Under the pieces are notes generated by a model, which was given only the letters and a program-made list of their open reading frames with translations, searched no databases and was not told where the DNA came from. The translations under genes were made by a program, and so were the position numbers. DNA of 64,000 nt. Origin: Limivivens sp034101475. Lineage in GTDB: Bacteria; Bacillota; Clostridia; Lachnospirales; Lachnospiraceae. The stretch lies in NCBI GenBank assembly GCA_034101475.1, contig JAXEJQ010000157.1, positions 21,735-85,734 on the forward strand, given 5' to 3'. The number at the start of each line of letters is the position of its first letter. Within the stretch, counting starts at the first letter, position 1. Positions 25,357 to 34,576 of the stretch are shown piece by piece.

Positions 25357-27118
25357 GCAACCTCTCCTCCTGCTTTTTGCTCCGGCCAAGGGGCAGCCGG
25401 ATGAACACCCGCGTTCCCATTCCCGGCGCACTTTCGATCCGGATTCCATACTCCTCCCCGTAATTCAGCCGAAGCCGCTCACTGACATTCGGAATTCCCA
25501 CATGGTCCTCCCTTTTATCCGCATCCTGGCTGAATTTCACTTTTTCCACCTCAAAGCCTCTTCCATTATCCTCCACCAGAAGAACCAGAGCATCCTCCTG
25601 TTTCTCTGCACTGATCCGGATCACACCCATGTCCTCTGTTTCCGGGAAAGCATGCTGGATACAGTTTTCCACAAAGGGATGGAGAACCAGCTTATTGACT
25701 TTATAATCCAGCAGCTCCTCCGGAATCCGGTATTCCACCTCGAAATTCAGAAACCGCATTTTCTGAATATACACATAGCAGTCCAGCAGCTCCAGCTCCT
25801 CCCGGAGGCTGATTTCCTCATTGGTCTGGTAGGTAACGCTGCGCATCATCTTCACCAGAGATTCAATCATTCTGCAGATATTATCCTGGCGGTTTGCAGC
25901 AGCCATCCATTTGATGGTATTTAAGGTATTGTATACAAAATGCGGGCTGATCTGCATGGATAAAACCTTGATCCGCTCCGAATTTTTCGCTTTTTCTTCC
26001 TCCCGGATCTCCGCCATCAGGTTTTCGATCTGGTCCACCATCTCATTATAGCGGCGGATTACATGACTGATTTCATCATCCCTGCCGGCGTCTTTCTCTT
26101 CCTCAATATGGCCGAATTCCCCGGCAGATACTTTTTTCATTCCCCGGTCCAGACGTCCGATGGGCCTGAATACACCCTTTGACAGAATATAGTAGGCCAG
26201 AAGCATGAATCCCACATACAGCAATCCTATGACTCCTGCCAGTCTCCAGATTGCATGCAGTTTGCCATAGGCTTCCTTCTCACTGGTCACCGTCACCAGC
26301 GTCCAGCCGCTGGTGGAGGATTTTTCACATACGATAATACTTTTTTCCCCTGTCTCCAGGTCCTTCCAGACAAAATTTCCGGTTCCGGTATCCAGCACCT
26401 GTCCAAAAGCCGGTGTGTCCAACACCGATGCAGTCACGCCCTCCTGATCACTGTATACCACCCGCCGATTCTCGTCGATCAGGTAAAACTCCGTACCAGG
26501 ATCCTGAAACAGCGGATTGCTGAAGCAATCCTGAAACAGATCAGAGGATACAAAAAACAGCAGAATCCCAATGGACTGCGTAGGGGAATTCACAGCCCTG
26601 GCCATCACGAACTGATACGGCTTCTGTCCATAAGCACAGGAAAACTGCTCCGTAGGAAGCCAGACGACCCGTCCCTTTCGCTCCAGAATCCGTGACCGCC
26701 ATTCCTCCAGATACCGGTCCAGCTCCAGGTACTGGTAGCCCGCCTGATAGGCGGTTCCTCCCACCTCCATATAGACCCCTGCAATGTATTTTTCCGAATT
26801 AACAATACCATTCAGAAAGGTACTGATGTATTCCGATTCGGTCCCGTAAACATCCTCGTTGAGATAGGAACGGATGGCCGAATTGTAATAAATATTCATA
26901 GAGGTGTTCTGATATCCGGATAAATAGTGATTGATGCTCTTGTTGATCTCATGGAGTACATTCTGTTTCTCAGAAATCGTGCTTTCCAGAATATAGTCCG
27001 AGTAGCTGTGAATAAAAATGCCGATAAAAAGAATACTGGGCAGCGCAACACAGCCAAAGAAACACAGCAGAATTCTGCTTTTAATACTCTGAAACAATTT
27101 TTTTGTTAATTTTTTCAT
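25328..27118 (-). CDS. YesM-type sensor histidine kinase, locus A
   Basis: A 596-residue membrane kinase: first membrane helix near residues 14-36, an extracytoplasmic Cache-like sensor to about 290, a second membrane helix at about 290-312, a HAMP region, a His_kinase domain with the phosphorylated His in MQISPHFVYNTLN, and an HATPase with VEDNGRGFEVE and GIPNVSERL. It is the partner of the overlapping response regulator gene. Such pairs sense extracellular sugars and switch on the neighbouring ABC importer. A good promoter (TTGCAG, 16 bases, TATAAT) precedes it at 27142-27169, so locus A starts here. Confidence 0.94.
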   Translation of the reverse strand: MKKLTKKLFQSIKSRILLCFFGCVALPSILFIGIFIHSYSDYILESTISEKQNVLHEINKSINHYLSGYQNTSMNIYYNSAIRSYLNEDVYGTESEYISTFLNGIVNSEKYIAGVYMEVGGTAYQAGYQYLELDRYLEEWRSRILERKGRVVWLPTEQFSCAYGQKPYQFVMARAVNSPTQSIGILLFFVSSDLFQDCFSNPLFQDPGTEFYLIDENRRVVYSDQEGVTASVLDTPAFGQVLDTGTGNFVWKDLETGEKSIIVCEKSSTSGWTLVTVTSEKEAYGKLHAIWRLAGVIGLLYVGFMLLAYYILSKGVFRPIGRLDRGMKKVSAGEFGHIEEEKDAGRDDEISHVIRRYNEMVDQIENLMAEIREEEKAKNSERIKVLSMQISPHFVYNTLNTIKWMAAANRQDNICRMIESLVKMMRSVTYQTNEEISLREELELLDCYVYIQKMRFLNFEVEYRIPEELLDYKVNKLVLHPFVENCIQHAFPETEDMGVIRISAEKQEDALVLLVEDNGRGFEVEKVKFSQDADKREDHVGIPNVSERLRLNYGEEYGIRIESAPGMGTRVFIRLPLGRSKKQEERLHDQCGDRGR

Positions 27119-27141
27119 AAAATCAGCCCCAATATGGACCT

Positions 27142-27169
27142 ATTATAGCATATTTCACAAAGACTGCAA
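27142..27169 (-). promoter_or_regulatory. Promoter of the locus A sensor kinase operon
   Basis: On the minus strand, TTGCAG (27164-27169) and TATAAT (27142-27147) are separated by 16 bases, about 25 bases upstream of the kinase start. It separates locus A from the last gene of locus B, which ends at 27218. Confidence 0.7.
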
Positions 27170-27217
27170 GAGTATTCCCCGGCTGCGTGCTCCGTGTTTC
27201 CCCGGATCACCGGTCAA

Positions 27218-28321
27218 TCACCAGTTTGGACTTCCATAAGTATGAACCGCCTGATACATGGCGAAGAGGTTCTCCACCGGCGTATTATCCTGAATCATAT
27301 GGGTTGTGGCAAAGTGATAGCCGCCTCCCGGCATCATGATTTCCAGCGTATCCTTTACATTCTGTTCGATTTCCTCCGGTGTTCCGTAGGTCAGAGGGCC
27401 GGTGGTGGAAATACATCCATGGAAGGAAAGCCTTCCTCCGAAATGGTCTTTCAGATACCGGGGCGACATGTTCACCGGCTCCGGCTGAAGGGTATCCACC
27501 GCATCAATGCCCATTTTAATAAACTCTTCATAAGCCCAGCTGGAGCTGCCGCAGGTATGCATCATAATGGGCTTGTTGTAGGCCTTTGCAAGATCAATGT
27601 ATTTCTGGTGAATCGGCTGGAGAACCTTCCGGTACATTTCCATGCTGATCATGGGACCCCGCTGGGTGCCCAGATCTTCCCCCATCCACACAAAATCAAT
27701 CAGATCTCCGGCCTCCTCCAAGGCCATTTCCAGGACGCCGAGCTGCATGGCCACCACCCGGTTCACGTAGGTCAGAGTCGCCTCATCCTCGCTGAACAGG
27801 TTCACCAGCGTATCCTCCATCCCCATAACGCGTCCTGTGGAATTAATGATATCCGCAATTCCCGGATGTCCGATATAAACGGCCTTATCCGAAACCTTCT
27901 GCAACTTGCTCCGCAGATCCTTTACTGAAAACTGATCCGGATCCGGAACATAAAAATTCGCGATGGTCTCATCATCGGCGTCCTTCAGCGGAAAATCGCA
28001 GAAGTCCCAGTATCCCCCCTTTTCATTGGCCGCCCAGCGCATGTTATAGCCATAGATGGGGTGGGTCTTTCTCCCAGGCAGCACCGGGAAACGGTTCTCT
28101 CCGATAAACTCCGCTCCCGCAGCCCGATAGTCCACTCCGAGAATCTCAAAGAGACTCTCTTCATCCTGGCCGGAAATACCCAGAGCCTGGCAAAACCGTT
28201 CATGGATGGCCGGATTGGCTGAATAATCGATGGGTACCCGATCTGTCTTCTCAAAGGCAAAGGTACGCATCACCCGCTCCTTGGAGCTCATGGTCTCCGG
28301 AGCTTTTTTTATTGTCCTCAT
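27218..28321 (-). CDS. URO-D-fold methyltransferase-like protein with HTCG motif, locus B
   Basis: A 367-residue protein of the uroporphyrinogen decarboxylase/MtaA/CmuA fold. The start is the ATG at 28321 (MRTIKKAPET) with GGGAG eight bases upstream; an ATG 42 bases further out has a poor site. The motif MMHTCGSS matches the H-x-C-G zinc ligands of corrinoid-dependent methyltransferases of this fold. The third ligand position reads PGGGYHFAT, without Cys. The HemE signature is absent. It is probably a methyl- or small-group transfer or lyase enzyme acting in the sugar pathway; the reaction is not known. It follows another URO-D gene by 57 bases and closes locus B. Confidence 0.82.
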   Translation of the reverse strand: MRTIKKAPETMSSKERVMRTFAFEKTDRVPIDYSANPAIHERFCQALGISGQDEESLFEILGVDYRAAGAEFIGENRFPVLPGRKTHPIYGYNMRWAANEKGGYWDFCDFPLKDADDETIANFYVPDPDQFSVKDLRSKLQKVSDKAVYIGHPGIADIINSTGRVMGMEDTLVNLFSEDEATLTYVNRVVAMQLGVLEMALEEAGDLIDFVWMGEDLGTQRGPMISMEMYRKVLQPIHQKYIDLAKAYNKPIMMHTCGSSSWAYEEFIKMGIDAVDTLQPEPVNMSPRYLKDHFGGRLSFHGCISTTGPLTYGTPEEIEQNVKDTLEIMMPGGGYHFATTHMIQDNTPVENLFAMYQAVHTYGSPNW

Positions 28322-28378
28322 AAAACATTCTCCCTTCTTACAGATCCGCTCCTGTTTTTTCATAAAGAACTTCCGTAT

Positions 28379-29476
28379 TTACCGGCCGACATCGGATTTC
28401 TTTTCCCAGGCTGCGATGGACGCACCGCAGTGGACAAGGCCATGAAGAGGTCTTCCCGCTTCCCTCGCCCGGACTACTTCCGGTTCCGGCATACCGATAA
28501 TGATCAAACCTTTATCAATGGTATTCCGATAAATTACTTCCATGTCGTTCCAGTCAGGCTGGGACATGTTGATTCCCGAAATTCCTCTGATTTCACTGAC
28601 CTTTTCAATATAATGATGACCTCTTCCGCAGAAATGGATACATCCCCCGAAGGCATCTATAATCCGCTGATCCCGGGGACGAACCAGCTCCGCATACATC
28701 TCTCCGGAAATATTCATGGCTGCGTCATTGCGGATTATGGTTCCGCCCCGATGAAGCAGCCCCCATTCCACAGAGTGCTCCTGGTCAAAATCCGGGCAGA
28801 GCGCTTTCCATTTTCCGGAAAAATCCAGATACAGATCCGTAAAAAAGTCCAGAGCCTGTTCTACTTCTTCCTCTTCTTCATACATATCTGCATAAATATC
28901 GGATCCCCAGGTCATCTCCGCAAGAGGCAGCGGCCCCTGCAGGTCCGGATTGTAATAATTGACAAAACGCCGGATATTGGGATAGGCCTCTGTCAGTTCC
29001 AGATAACGCTCTGCCATTTCAAAGACCTTTCCTGCCAGTCCCTTTGAATAGTCCCATTTTTTCTCCATCACCCGGAACAGGTCTTCTTTTCCGCCCGGAA
29101 AAGGACGGGACCCCGGCAGCGTATCCGTTTCATAGGGCATATAGAAGCACTCTGCCCCCAGCATTGTGGGGATAATCCCTGTCCCGTAATTGGATCGAAT
29201 GCTCAGCAGCTCTCCGCCTCCCGTCCGCAGGTTTTCGGAACAGGTGGCCAGCTGCTGCAGAATCATCAACTCACTGGATTTCATGGCGTCATTGACCATA
29301 ATATGCGGCCAGGAAAGCAATGGCTGTACCTGCTTCCGCCCCGGCACAAAAACCTCTTCCTCACACTTTCCGTCTGCAAACCGGATCCATGCCTGTTCCA
29401 GACGGATTTCCTCCTCGGGATTAATCCGCCGCTCCAGATCCTCCAGATACGGTCGGATATCTATTTCCTGCTCCAT
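28379..29476 (-). CDS. URO-D-fold methyltransferase-like protein with HFCG motif, locus B
   Basis: About 365 residues of the same fold as its neighbours but clearly different in sequence. The motif IHFCGRGHH gives H-x-C-G, and a C-terminal LVHCGAS could supply a further Cys, so a zinc-thiolate site like that of MtaA or MtbA is possible. The protein has an acidic N-terminal extension of about 40 residues. No corrinoid protein gene is nearby. The start is the ATG at 29476 with AAAGGA eleven bases upstream; another ATG lies four codons before it but touches that site. It lies between the oxidoreductase and the last URO-D gene of locus B. Confidence 0.75.
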   Translation of the reverse strand: MEQEIDIRPYLEDLERRINPEEEIRLEQAWIRFADGKCEEEVFVPGRKQVQPLLSWPHIMVNDAMKSSELMILQQLATCSENLRTGGGELLSIRSNYGTGIIPTMLGAECFYMPYETDTLPGSRPFPGGKEDLFRVMEKKWDYSKGLAGKVFEMAERYLELTEAYPNIRRFVNYYNPDLQGPLPLAEMTWGSDIYADMYEEEEEVEQALDFFTDLYLDFSGKWKALCPDFDQEHSVEWGLLHRGGTIIRNDAAMNISGEMYAELVRPRDQRIIDAFGGCIHFCGRGHHYIEKVSEIRGISGINMSQPDWNDMEVIYRNTIDKGLIIIGMPEPEVVRAREAGRPLHGLVHCGASIAAWEKKSDVGR

Positions 29477-29525
29477 GCTTTTCACCATCCTTTTTCAGCG
29501 TTTCGAGCAGCACTGCCGCTTGTGC

Positions 29526-30707
29526 TTACCACTTTACACGCCATTTTTCTTTATACTCTGCTGTCAGTGCCTGCCCCGGGGACTGCTTTTCCCTGGCGCC
29601 ATATACGGATTGTTCCTGTTTTTCCCGAAGCAGCCGATCAAAAGCCTCCCGGTCCACCGGAAGCTCCACCAGACTGTGAGTCCAGCTGGAATAATAGGCT
29701 CCGTTGGAGATCATCAGCTCCCGGATTCCTTCCTCGCCCGCCGCAATCAGCTTCTCCTTTTTCCGAATGGCGTCCGCAAAGTTCTGCAGAATGATTCCGT
29801 GATCCGACTCATTTCGTTCTTCCTGATATTCCTCCAGTGTCACCTGGGGCAGTTCTCCGTAGTCCTCGGAATGAAAACAGTATTCCCGTTCCGGCACAGC
29901 GCTTTTCCACCATTTCAGCGTACCATTCTCAATCACAAGCTTTCCCAGCCCGCCGCTGATCTCCAGGCGGTTCGTTCCGGGATATTCCCCGGTACTGGCC
30001 AGAAAGGTCACCGTTGCGCCATTTTCCAGCTCTCCGTAAATCTCTGCGTTGTCTTCCACTTCGATCTGATGATATTTTCCCGCCTCGCACCGTGCCAGAA
30101 GAGAAACCGGCATTCCGCAGATCCATTGCAGCAGATCCAGGTTGTGGGGCGCCTGGTTCAGGAGGACGCCTCCTCCTTCCCCTCCCCAGGTAGCCCGCCA
30201 GCTCCCGGAATCGTAATAGCTCTGGGTACGGTACCAGTTGGTAATGATCCATACCACCCGCTTCAGAGGACCAAGAGCACCGCTTTCCACCAGCTCCTTT
30301 GCCTTCCGGTACAGGTTATTGGTCCGCTGATTAAACATAATCGCGAATACTGTTCCTGCCTCTTCGGCAGCCCGGATCAGCCGTTCTCCTTCTGAAACAG
30401 AAACAGCAATGGGTTTTTCCGTCAATACGTGCTGCCCCGCCGCAAATGCCTTTATTCCGATTTCCGGATGGGCATAATGGGGTGTCGCAATAATCACCGC
30501 GTCTGTCACCCCGCTTTCAAACAGCTTTTCACAGGAATTCACAACCAGAACGTCCGGATAGACCTCCTTTGCCAGCTTTCTGCGCATCTCATCCGTATCG
30601 CAGATCGCTGTCAGACAGAGCCCCTGAATTTTCCCGCTTCCGATGCAGTGCGCATGAGCGCTGCCCATATTTCCAAAGCCGATAACCCCGATCCGTACCT
30701 CTTTCAT
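29526..30707 (-). CDS. Gfo/Idh/MocA family oxidoreductase
   Basis: The 393-residue protein begins with a Rossmann NAD(P)-binding motif (IGVIGFGNMGSAHA) and carries the family TEKP motif (HVLTEKPIAV) and the substrate-binding GGGVLLNQAPHNLDLL with the catalytic His region. The family oxidises or reduces sugar and inositol derivatives at a hydroxyl or keto group. It sits in locus B, 70 bases after the isomerase/oxidoreductase fusion gene, so both may act in turn on the same sugar, for example by oxidising a C3 hydroxyl to allow glycoside cleavage by elimination. That route is inference. AAGGAAGGG precedes the ATG. Confidence 0.93.
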   Translation of the reverse strand: MKEVRIGVIGFGNMGSAHAHCIGSGKIQGLCLTAICDTDEMRRKLAKEVYPDVLVVNSCEKLFESGVTDAVIIATPHYAHPEIGIKAFAAGQHVLTEKPIAVSVSEGERLIRAAEEAGTVFAIMFNQRTNNLYRKAKELVESGALGPLKRVVWIITNWYRTQSYYDSGSWRATWGGEGGGVLLNQAPHNLDLLQWICGMPVSLLARCEAGKYHQIEVEDNAEIYGELENGATVTFLASTGEYPGTNRLEISGGLGKLVIENGTLKWWKSAVPEREYCFHSEDYGELPQVTLEEYQEERNESDHGIILQNFADAIRKKEKLIAAGEEGIRELMISNGAYYSSWTHSLVELPVDREAFDRLLREKQEQSVYGAREKQSPGQALTAEYKEKWRVKW

Positions 30708-30777
30708 AACAAACCCTTCCTTATCTCAAGCAGATTCGCTTTCCCTTTTGCTGTCATTCAGAACCCCCGCGCTTTTT

Positions 30778-32661
30778 CTATTCTTCCACCGCGGTCCACA
30801 CGCCGCCGTTTTTCCCGCTTTCATAAAGCTTATCCAACACCAGTCTGGAATCTCTGCCCGGCTTCCAGTCCACTTCCAGGGCTGCTCCGGTGCGCAGACA
30901 GTATGCGAAATTGTCACTGGCCTGTCTCCATTTCCGCTGTGCCGGGTAAGGATTCTGTTCACTCCAGCGTCCGTCCTTCCACCAGTAGGTATGGTCCCCC
31001 TCCGGGCCGCCCAGGGTGTAATAGTAAACCCCTTCCGTTCCGATAATCTCAATCCGCACAGACCAGGATGACGCCGGATAGCAGGTCGTGGACGAAAAGC
31101 GCGCGGTAAATCCGTTCTCATATTTCCAGAGGGAAATCCCGTCGTCTTCCGCCTCAATGTCATGATTCTTCGTAAAAATATCTCCCTTTACCTCTTTGGG
31201 CATGCCAAACAGGGAAATCAGCCGCTGAACTTCATGAACCCCCTGATTGGACATGGCGCCGCCTCCGTCCAGCGCCCAGGTTCCGCGCCAGCCGCCGTTT
31301 TCCAGGAAATATTCATCGGAGCGGAACACATTGAGCATGATATTGGCAGAAATCAGCTTGCCGAAATAGCCGTTTTTCACTGCCTGGCGCAGGGATTCCA
31401 TCCCCTCGTCAAACTGGAAATCAAAATCCAGACCCAGAAGCAGTCCCTTTTCTTTTGCTTTCTGAATCGTCACATCACAGCTGGCCACGTCTGCGTCCAT
31501 GGGTTTCGTCATCAGAACATGCTTTCCGGCATCCAGGCACTGATCGGCAACCGAGCAGTGCAGGCCGGTGGGGGTCACCACATACATCACTTCCACTTCC
31601 GGATCCTGCAGGAAAACATTGATATCATCACTGTAAGGCACATGGAACAGCTCTCCGATCTCCTTTGCCCGTTCCAGATTTATATCACATACCCCATACA
31701 GTCTGGTTCCGCTGGTTTCCGTCAGCTGCTTTGCCCGGTTCTTCCCCATTCCAAGGCCAACCACCACAAAGTTTACCGGATTTTCTGCATAATCCCGGAC
31801 AAATTCCTGTTTGACAGACAGCGCGGTACGCATATCCGAAGGAGCTGCCGCCGGCCAGGCGCGAAGCACTGCTTCGTAGACCATTTTCGAAGCCTCCTGA
31901 TGGGTATAAGGAGAGCTTGGCGGGTTATGGGTTTCCACTGAAATCGGCAGATTTTTGCCGGTCACAGCAGCGCCGGTCAGGATCCTGTCCCAGGGAACCT
32001 TCTTATATCCCAGCTCATCCAGCACGCCCCAGCTCTTGACATGAATCATATTGGTGTACCGCAGCGCTTTCTGGAAATAATCAATACAATCTCCTTCGGC
32101 CTCCGGAAGGACATCAAAATAGTTGGCCACATCCCAGGCCATGCCCCATTCCGGTACATTCAGCGCTTTTAACAGAGCAATGACCTCATTGGGGGTCTGT
32201 CCGCAGTTTTCAAATCCCAGAATCAAACCGGCTTCCTTCGCCCGTTTTGCCAGAGGCATAAAACGCTCCAGCACCTGATTCATCAGATCCGGCATCATGG
32301 CCAGCTTTCCGAAGTCACGGTCCTCCGGCTCCTGCTGCCAGTAATTAAAGCAGCGAACCAGCTTCGTCCCCAGGATTTTCGACGCCCGGATAATTCCTTC
32401 CAGCTTTTCCTGCTCGTGCTCCAGAACCTCCTTATCCGGCAGATGTTTTTTCGCAAGGGAGGTCTGAAGGACTCCTGCCTTTAGCCCCAGGCTGTCCAGC
32501 TGTGCCTTCAAAGCGTACAGCTCCTCATCCGTCTGATATTCGATTCCTTTCCCGTTGATCTGTCCGCGGAAATCCACATACTTCATTCCCCAGTTTTTTA
32601 CAATGGGCAGTACTTCTGATGCATCCAGATACAGTTCATCCGAAAAAATTGAAATATACAT
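30778..32661 (-). CDS. Fusion of TIM-barrel sugar isomerase and Gfo/Idh/MocA oxidoreductase
   Basis: The 627-residue protein has two full domains. Residues 1 to about 280 are an AP-endonuclease family 2/xylose-isomerase-like TIM barrel, with metal-ligand candidates in LGFENCG, WDVANYF, HVKSWG and SVETHNP. Residues about 297-627 are a Gfo/Idh/MocA oxidoreductase (VVVGLGMGKNRAK, VTPTGLH, MTKPMD in place of the usual EKP, GGGAMSNQGVHEV). The two families are usually encoded as separate neighbours, so the fusion suggests channelling of an intermediate between isomerase or epimerase and dehydrogenase activities. It is the first catabolic gene after the locus B permeases, with AAGGAGG before the ATG. 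No frameshift or linker scar is visible, so it is a true single gene. Confidence 0.92.
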   Translation of the reverse strand: MYISIFSDELYLDASEVLPIVKNWGMKYVDFRGQINGKGIEYQTDEELYALKAQLDSLGLKAGVLQTSLAKKHLPDKEVLEHEQEKLEGIIRASKILGTKLVRCFNYWQQEPEDRDFGKLAMMPDLMNQVLERFMPLAKRAKEAGLILGFENCGQTPNEVIALLKALNVPEWGMAWDVANYFDVLPEAEGDCIDYFQKALRYTNMIHVKSWGVLDELGYKKVPWDRILTGAAVTGKNLPISVETHNPPSSPYTHQEASKMVYEAVLRAWPAAAPSDMRTALSVKQEFVRDYAENPVNFVVVGLGMGKNRAKQLTETSGTRLYGVCDINLERAKEIGELFHVPYSDDINVFLQDPEVEVMYVVTPTGLHCSVADQCLDAGKHVLMTKPMDADVASCDVTIQKAKEKGLLLGLDFDFQFDEGMESLRQAVKNGYFGKLISANIMLNVFRSDEYFLENGGWRGTWALDGGGAMSNQGVHEVQRLISLFGMPKEVKGDIFTKNHDIEAEDDGISLWKYENGFTARFSSTTCYPASSWSVRIEIIGTEGVYYYTLGGPEGDHTYWWKDGRWSEQNPYPAQRKWRQASDNFAYCLRTGAALEVDWKPGRDSRLVLDKLYESGKNGGVWTAVEE

Positions 32662-32692
32662 ATTGATCCTCCTTAAAATGTTTTATCCTGTT

Positions 32693-33535
32693 TTATCCCT
32701 TCAGTCCCTGGGTGCTGATTCCTTCAATCAGATATCTCTGAAGGAAAATAAAAATCATCACAATGGGAATCAAAGATACCACTGACATGGCAAACATTGC
32801 CCCGTAATCCGAAGTAGAGCTCTGATCGCAGAACAGCTTCAGCGCCAGGCTGACCGTATATTTGGGAACGGTTTTCAGATAAAGCAGCGGCGACATATAG
32901 TCATTCCAGCGATTGATAAAAGAGAAAATCGCCACAGTTCCCATTGCAGGCTTCAGCAGTGGAACAATGATCCGCAGGAAAATAGTATAATAGGAACATC
33001 CGTCAATCTTTGCAGCCTCATCGAGCTCTCTGGGCAGCCCCTCAATGAAATTTTTCATCTGGTATACAAAAAACCCCTGGATCGCAAACCCAAAAGGAAT
33101 TGTCATGGGAAGATAGGTGTTGATCCATCCCAGTTTATTATACCAGAGATACTGGGGAATCATCATAATTTCCCCCGGCAGCATCATGGTCAGAAGCACC
33201 ATGGCAAATACCAGATTTCTTCCCCGGTAGCGCAGTCTGGCCAGTCCGTAAGCCACAAGGGCCGAGGAGAGAACCGTGAGTACGGTTGCAATCACAGCCA
33301 CAAACAGCGTATTTTTGATAAAGGTCCCAAAATTCACCTTGGAGAAGCCCTGCCAGCCATTCACATAATTTTCAAAGGTCAGGTTTTCCGGAATCAGCTG
33401 AGAGGCCGTGCTGAAAATCGTTGAAGTCTCTTTCAGACTGCTGCCTACCATCCACAGCAGCGGGTAGATCATGACAATCCCTCCGGCCAGCGTCAGCACA
33501 TGATACAGAATCCGATTTCTTTTTTTTCTTCTCAT
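32693..33535 (-). CDS. Carbohydrate ABC transporter permease (MalG type), locus B
   Basis: The 280-residue membrane protein has six segments and an EAA loop (GLPRELDEAAKIDGCSYYTIF). It starts two bases after the stop of the other permease, showing translational coupling. With its partner and the binding protein at 34577-35875 it forms the importer of locus B; the ATPase is not encoded here. Confidence 0.93.
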   Translation of the reverse strand: MRRKKRNRILYHVLTLAGGIVMIYPLLWMVGSSLKETSTIFSTASQLIPENLTFENYVNGWQGFSKVNFGTFIKNTLFVAVIATVLTVLSSALVAYGLARLRYRGRNLVFAMVLLTMMLPGEIMMIPQYLWYNKLGWINTYLPMTIPFGFAIQGFFVYQMKNFIEGLPRELDEAAKIDGCSYYTIFLRIIVPLLKPAMGTVAIFSFINRWNDYMSPLLYLKTVPKYTVSLALKLFCDQSSTSDYGAMFAMSVVSLIPIVMIFIFLQRYLIEGISTQGLKG

Positions 33536-33537
33536 CT

Positions 33538-34458
33538 CTACAGCCCTCCTTCATATACCCAGAATCTCTTTGTCAGAAACAGAACTGCAGTATAGAGAGC
33601 AACAATCACAATCAGAACCCAGCCCAGGGCAGAACCGTAACCGGCATTGTTGTAGGTAAAGCTCTGATTATACATATAAAGCGCATAAAACAGCGTACTG
33701 TCCATGGGTTTCCCGCCTGTAATAATCTGACCTGCCGCAAACACCATCAGACCATTGATGGACTGCATCACCAGATTAAAGAAAATCGTAGGAGACAGCA
33801 GCGGCAGTGTAATTTTGAAAAAATTCTGAAGAGCGCTCCCTCCGTCAACCCTTGCCGCATCATAAAGGGAAAGGGGAATCTGTTTCAGATTCGAAACGAA
33901 AATCAGCATGGAAGAACCAAACTGCCAGATACTCAGCAGAATAATCACCCAGATTGCCTTATCCACATCTCCCAGCCATGCGGTCTTAAATCCGAAAATC
34001 GAATTCACCAGACCGTCATAGGCAAATACCTGCTTCCACAGAATCGCCACTGCAACAGAAGCGCCCAGCAGAGAAGGCAGGTAGTACATCGCCCGGTAAG
34101 CCGGTGTGGCCTTGGTGTCCCGCAGCAGCAAAAGAGCCACCAGAAGGGCAAACAGAACGCGCAGGGGAACCGACACCACTGCATAAAAGCAGGTTACCTT
34201 CAGCGATTTCCAGAATTTTGCATCTGAAAAAATATTCAGATAGTTTTTCATTCCAATGAATTCCGCCTTGCCTACAATATTATATTTGCAAAGGGAGTAA
34301 TAGAGAGACAGAAGCAGCGGAATCAGAATGAAAAACAGAAAGCCCAGAAGAAACGGAAGCGAAAACAGCACGCCGGCTGTATTTTCTTTCATCAGTTTTC
34401 TGTAAATCCGTTCTCTGAGCCCGGATCTTTCTTTTGTGTTTGTTTTAGCCGTTTTCAA
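33538..34458 (-). CDS. Sugar ABC transporter permease (MalF type), locus B
   Basis: A 306-residue membrane protein with six segments and an EAA loop (QIPLSLYDAARVDGGSALQN). The start is a TTG at 34458 with GGAGGTG at good distance. A strong hairpin with a T run lies between this gene and the binding-protein gene, so the permeases are likely expressed below the level of the binding protein. Confidence 0.93.
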   Translation of the reverse strand: MKTAKTNTKERSGLRERIYRKLMKENTAGVLFSLPFLLGFLFFILIPLLLSLYYSLCKYNIVGKAEFIGMKNYLNIFSDAKFWKSLKVTCFYAVVSVPLRVLFALLVALLLLRDTKATPAYRAMYYLPSLLGASVAVAILWKQVFAYDGLVNSIFGFKTAWLGDVDKAIWVIILLSIWQFGSSMLIFVSNLKQIPLSLYDAARVDGGSALQNFFKITLPLLSPTIFFNLVMQSINGLMVFAAGQIITGGKPMDSTLFYALYMYNQSFTYNNAGYGSALGWVLIVIVALYTAVLFLTKRFWVYEGGL

Positions 34459-34501
34459 GCAAATTCACCTCCGTAATGAGAGCAGACATCTCTTTTTTGA
34501 A

Positions 34502-34537
34502 AAAACGGTGTGCTGCCCCAAAGCAACACACCGTTTT
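34502..34537 (-). terminator. Terminator-like attenuator between binding-protein and permease genes, locus B
   Basis: AAAACGGTGTG pairs with CACACCGTTTT, and on the minus strand the stem is followed by a T run. It lies about 40 bases after the binding-protein stop and 45 before the permease start, so it should end most transcripts after the binding protein while allowing partial readthrough. Confidence 0.8.
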
Positions 34538-34576
34538 CATTCGAGCCTTCAAGCACCTTGTTCACACGATGATCTG

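Noticed and set aside
19601..29476. Calling the three URO-D-fold genes hemE (haem synthesis)
   Set aside because: The HemE N-terminal RQAGR signature is missing, there are three divergent copies, no haem genes are nearby, and all are embedded in sugar operons.
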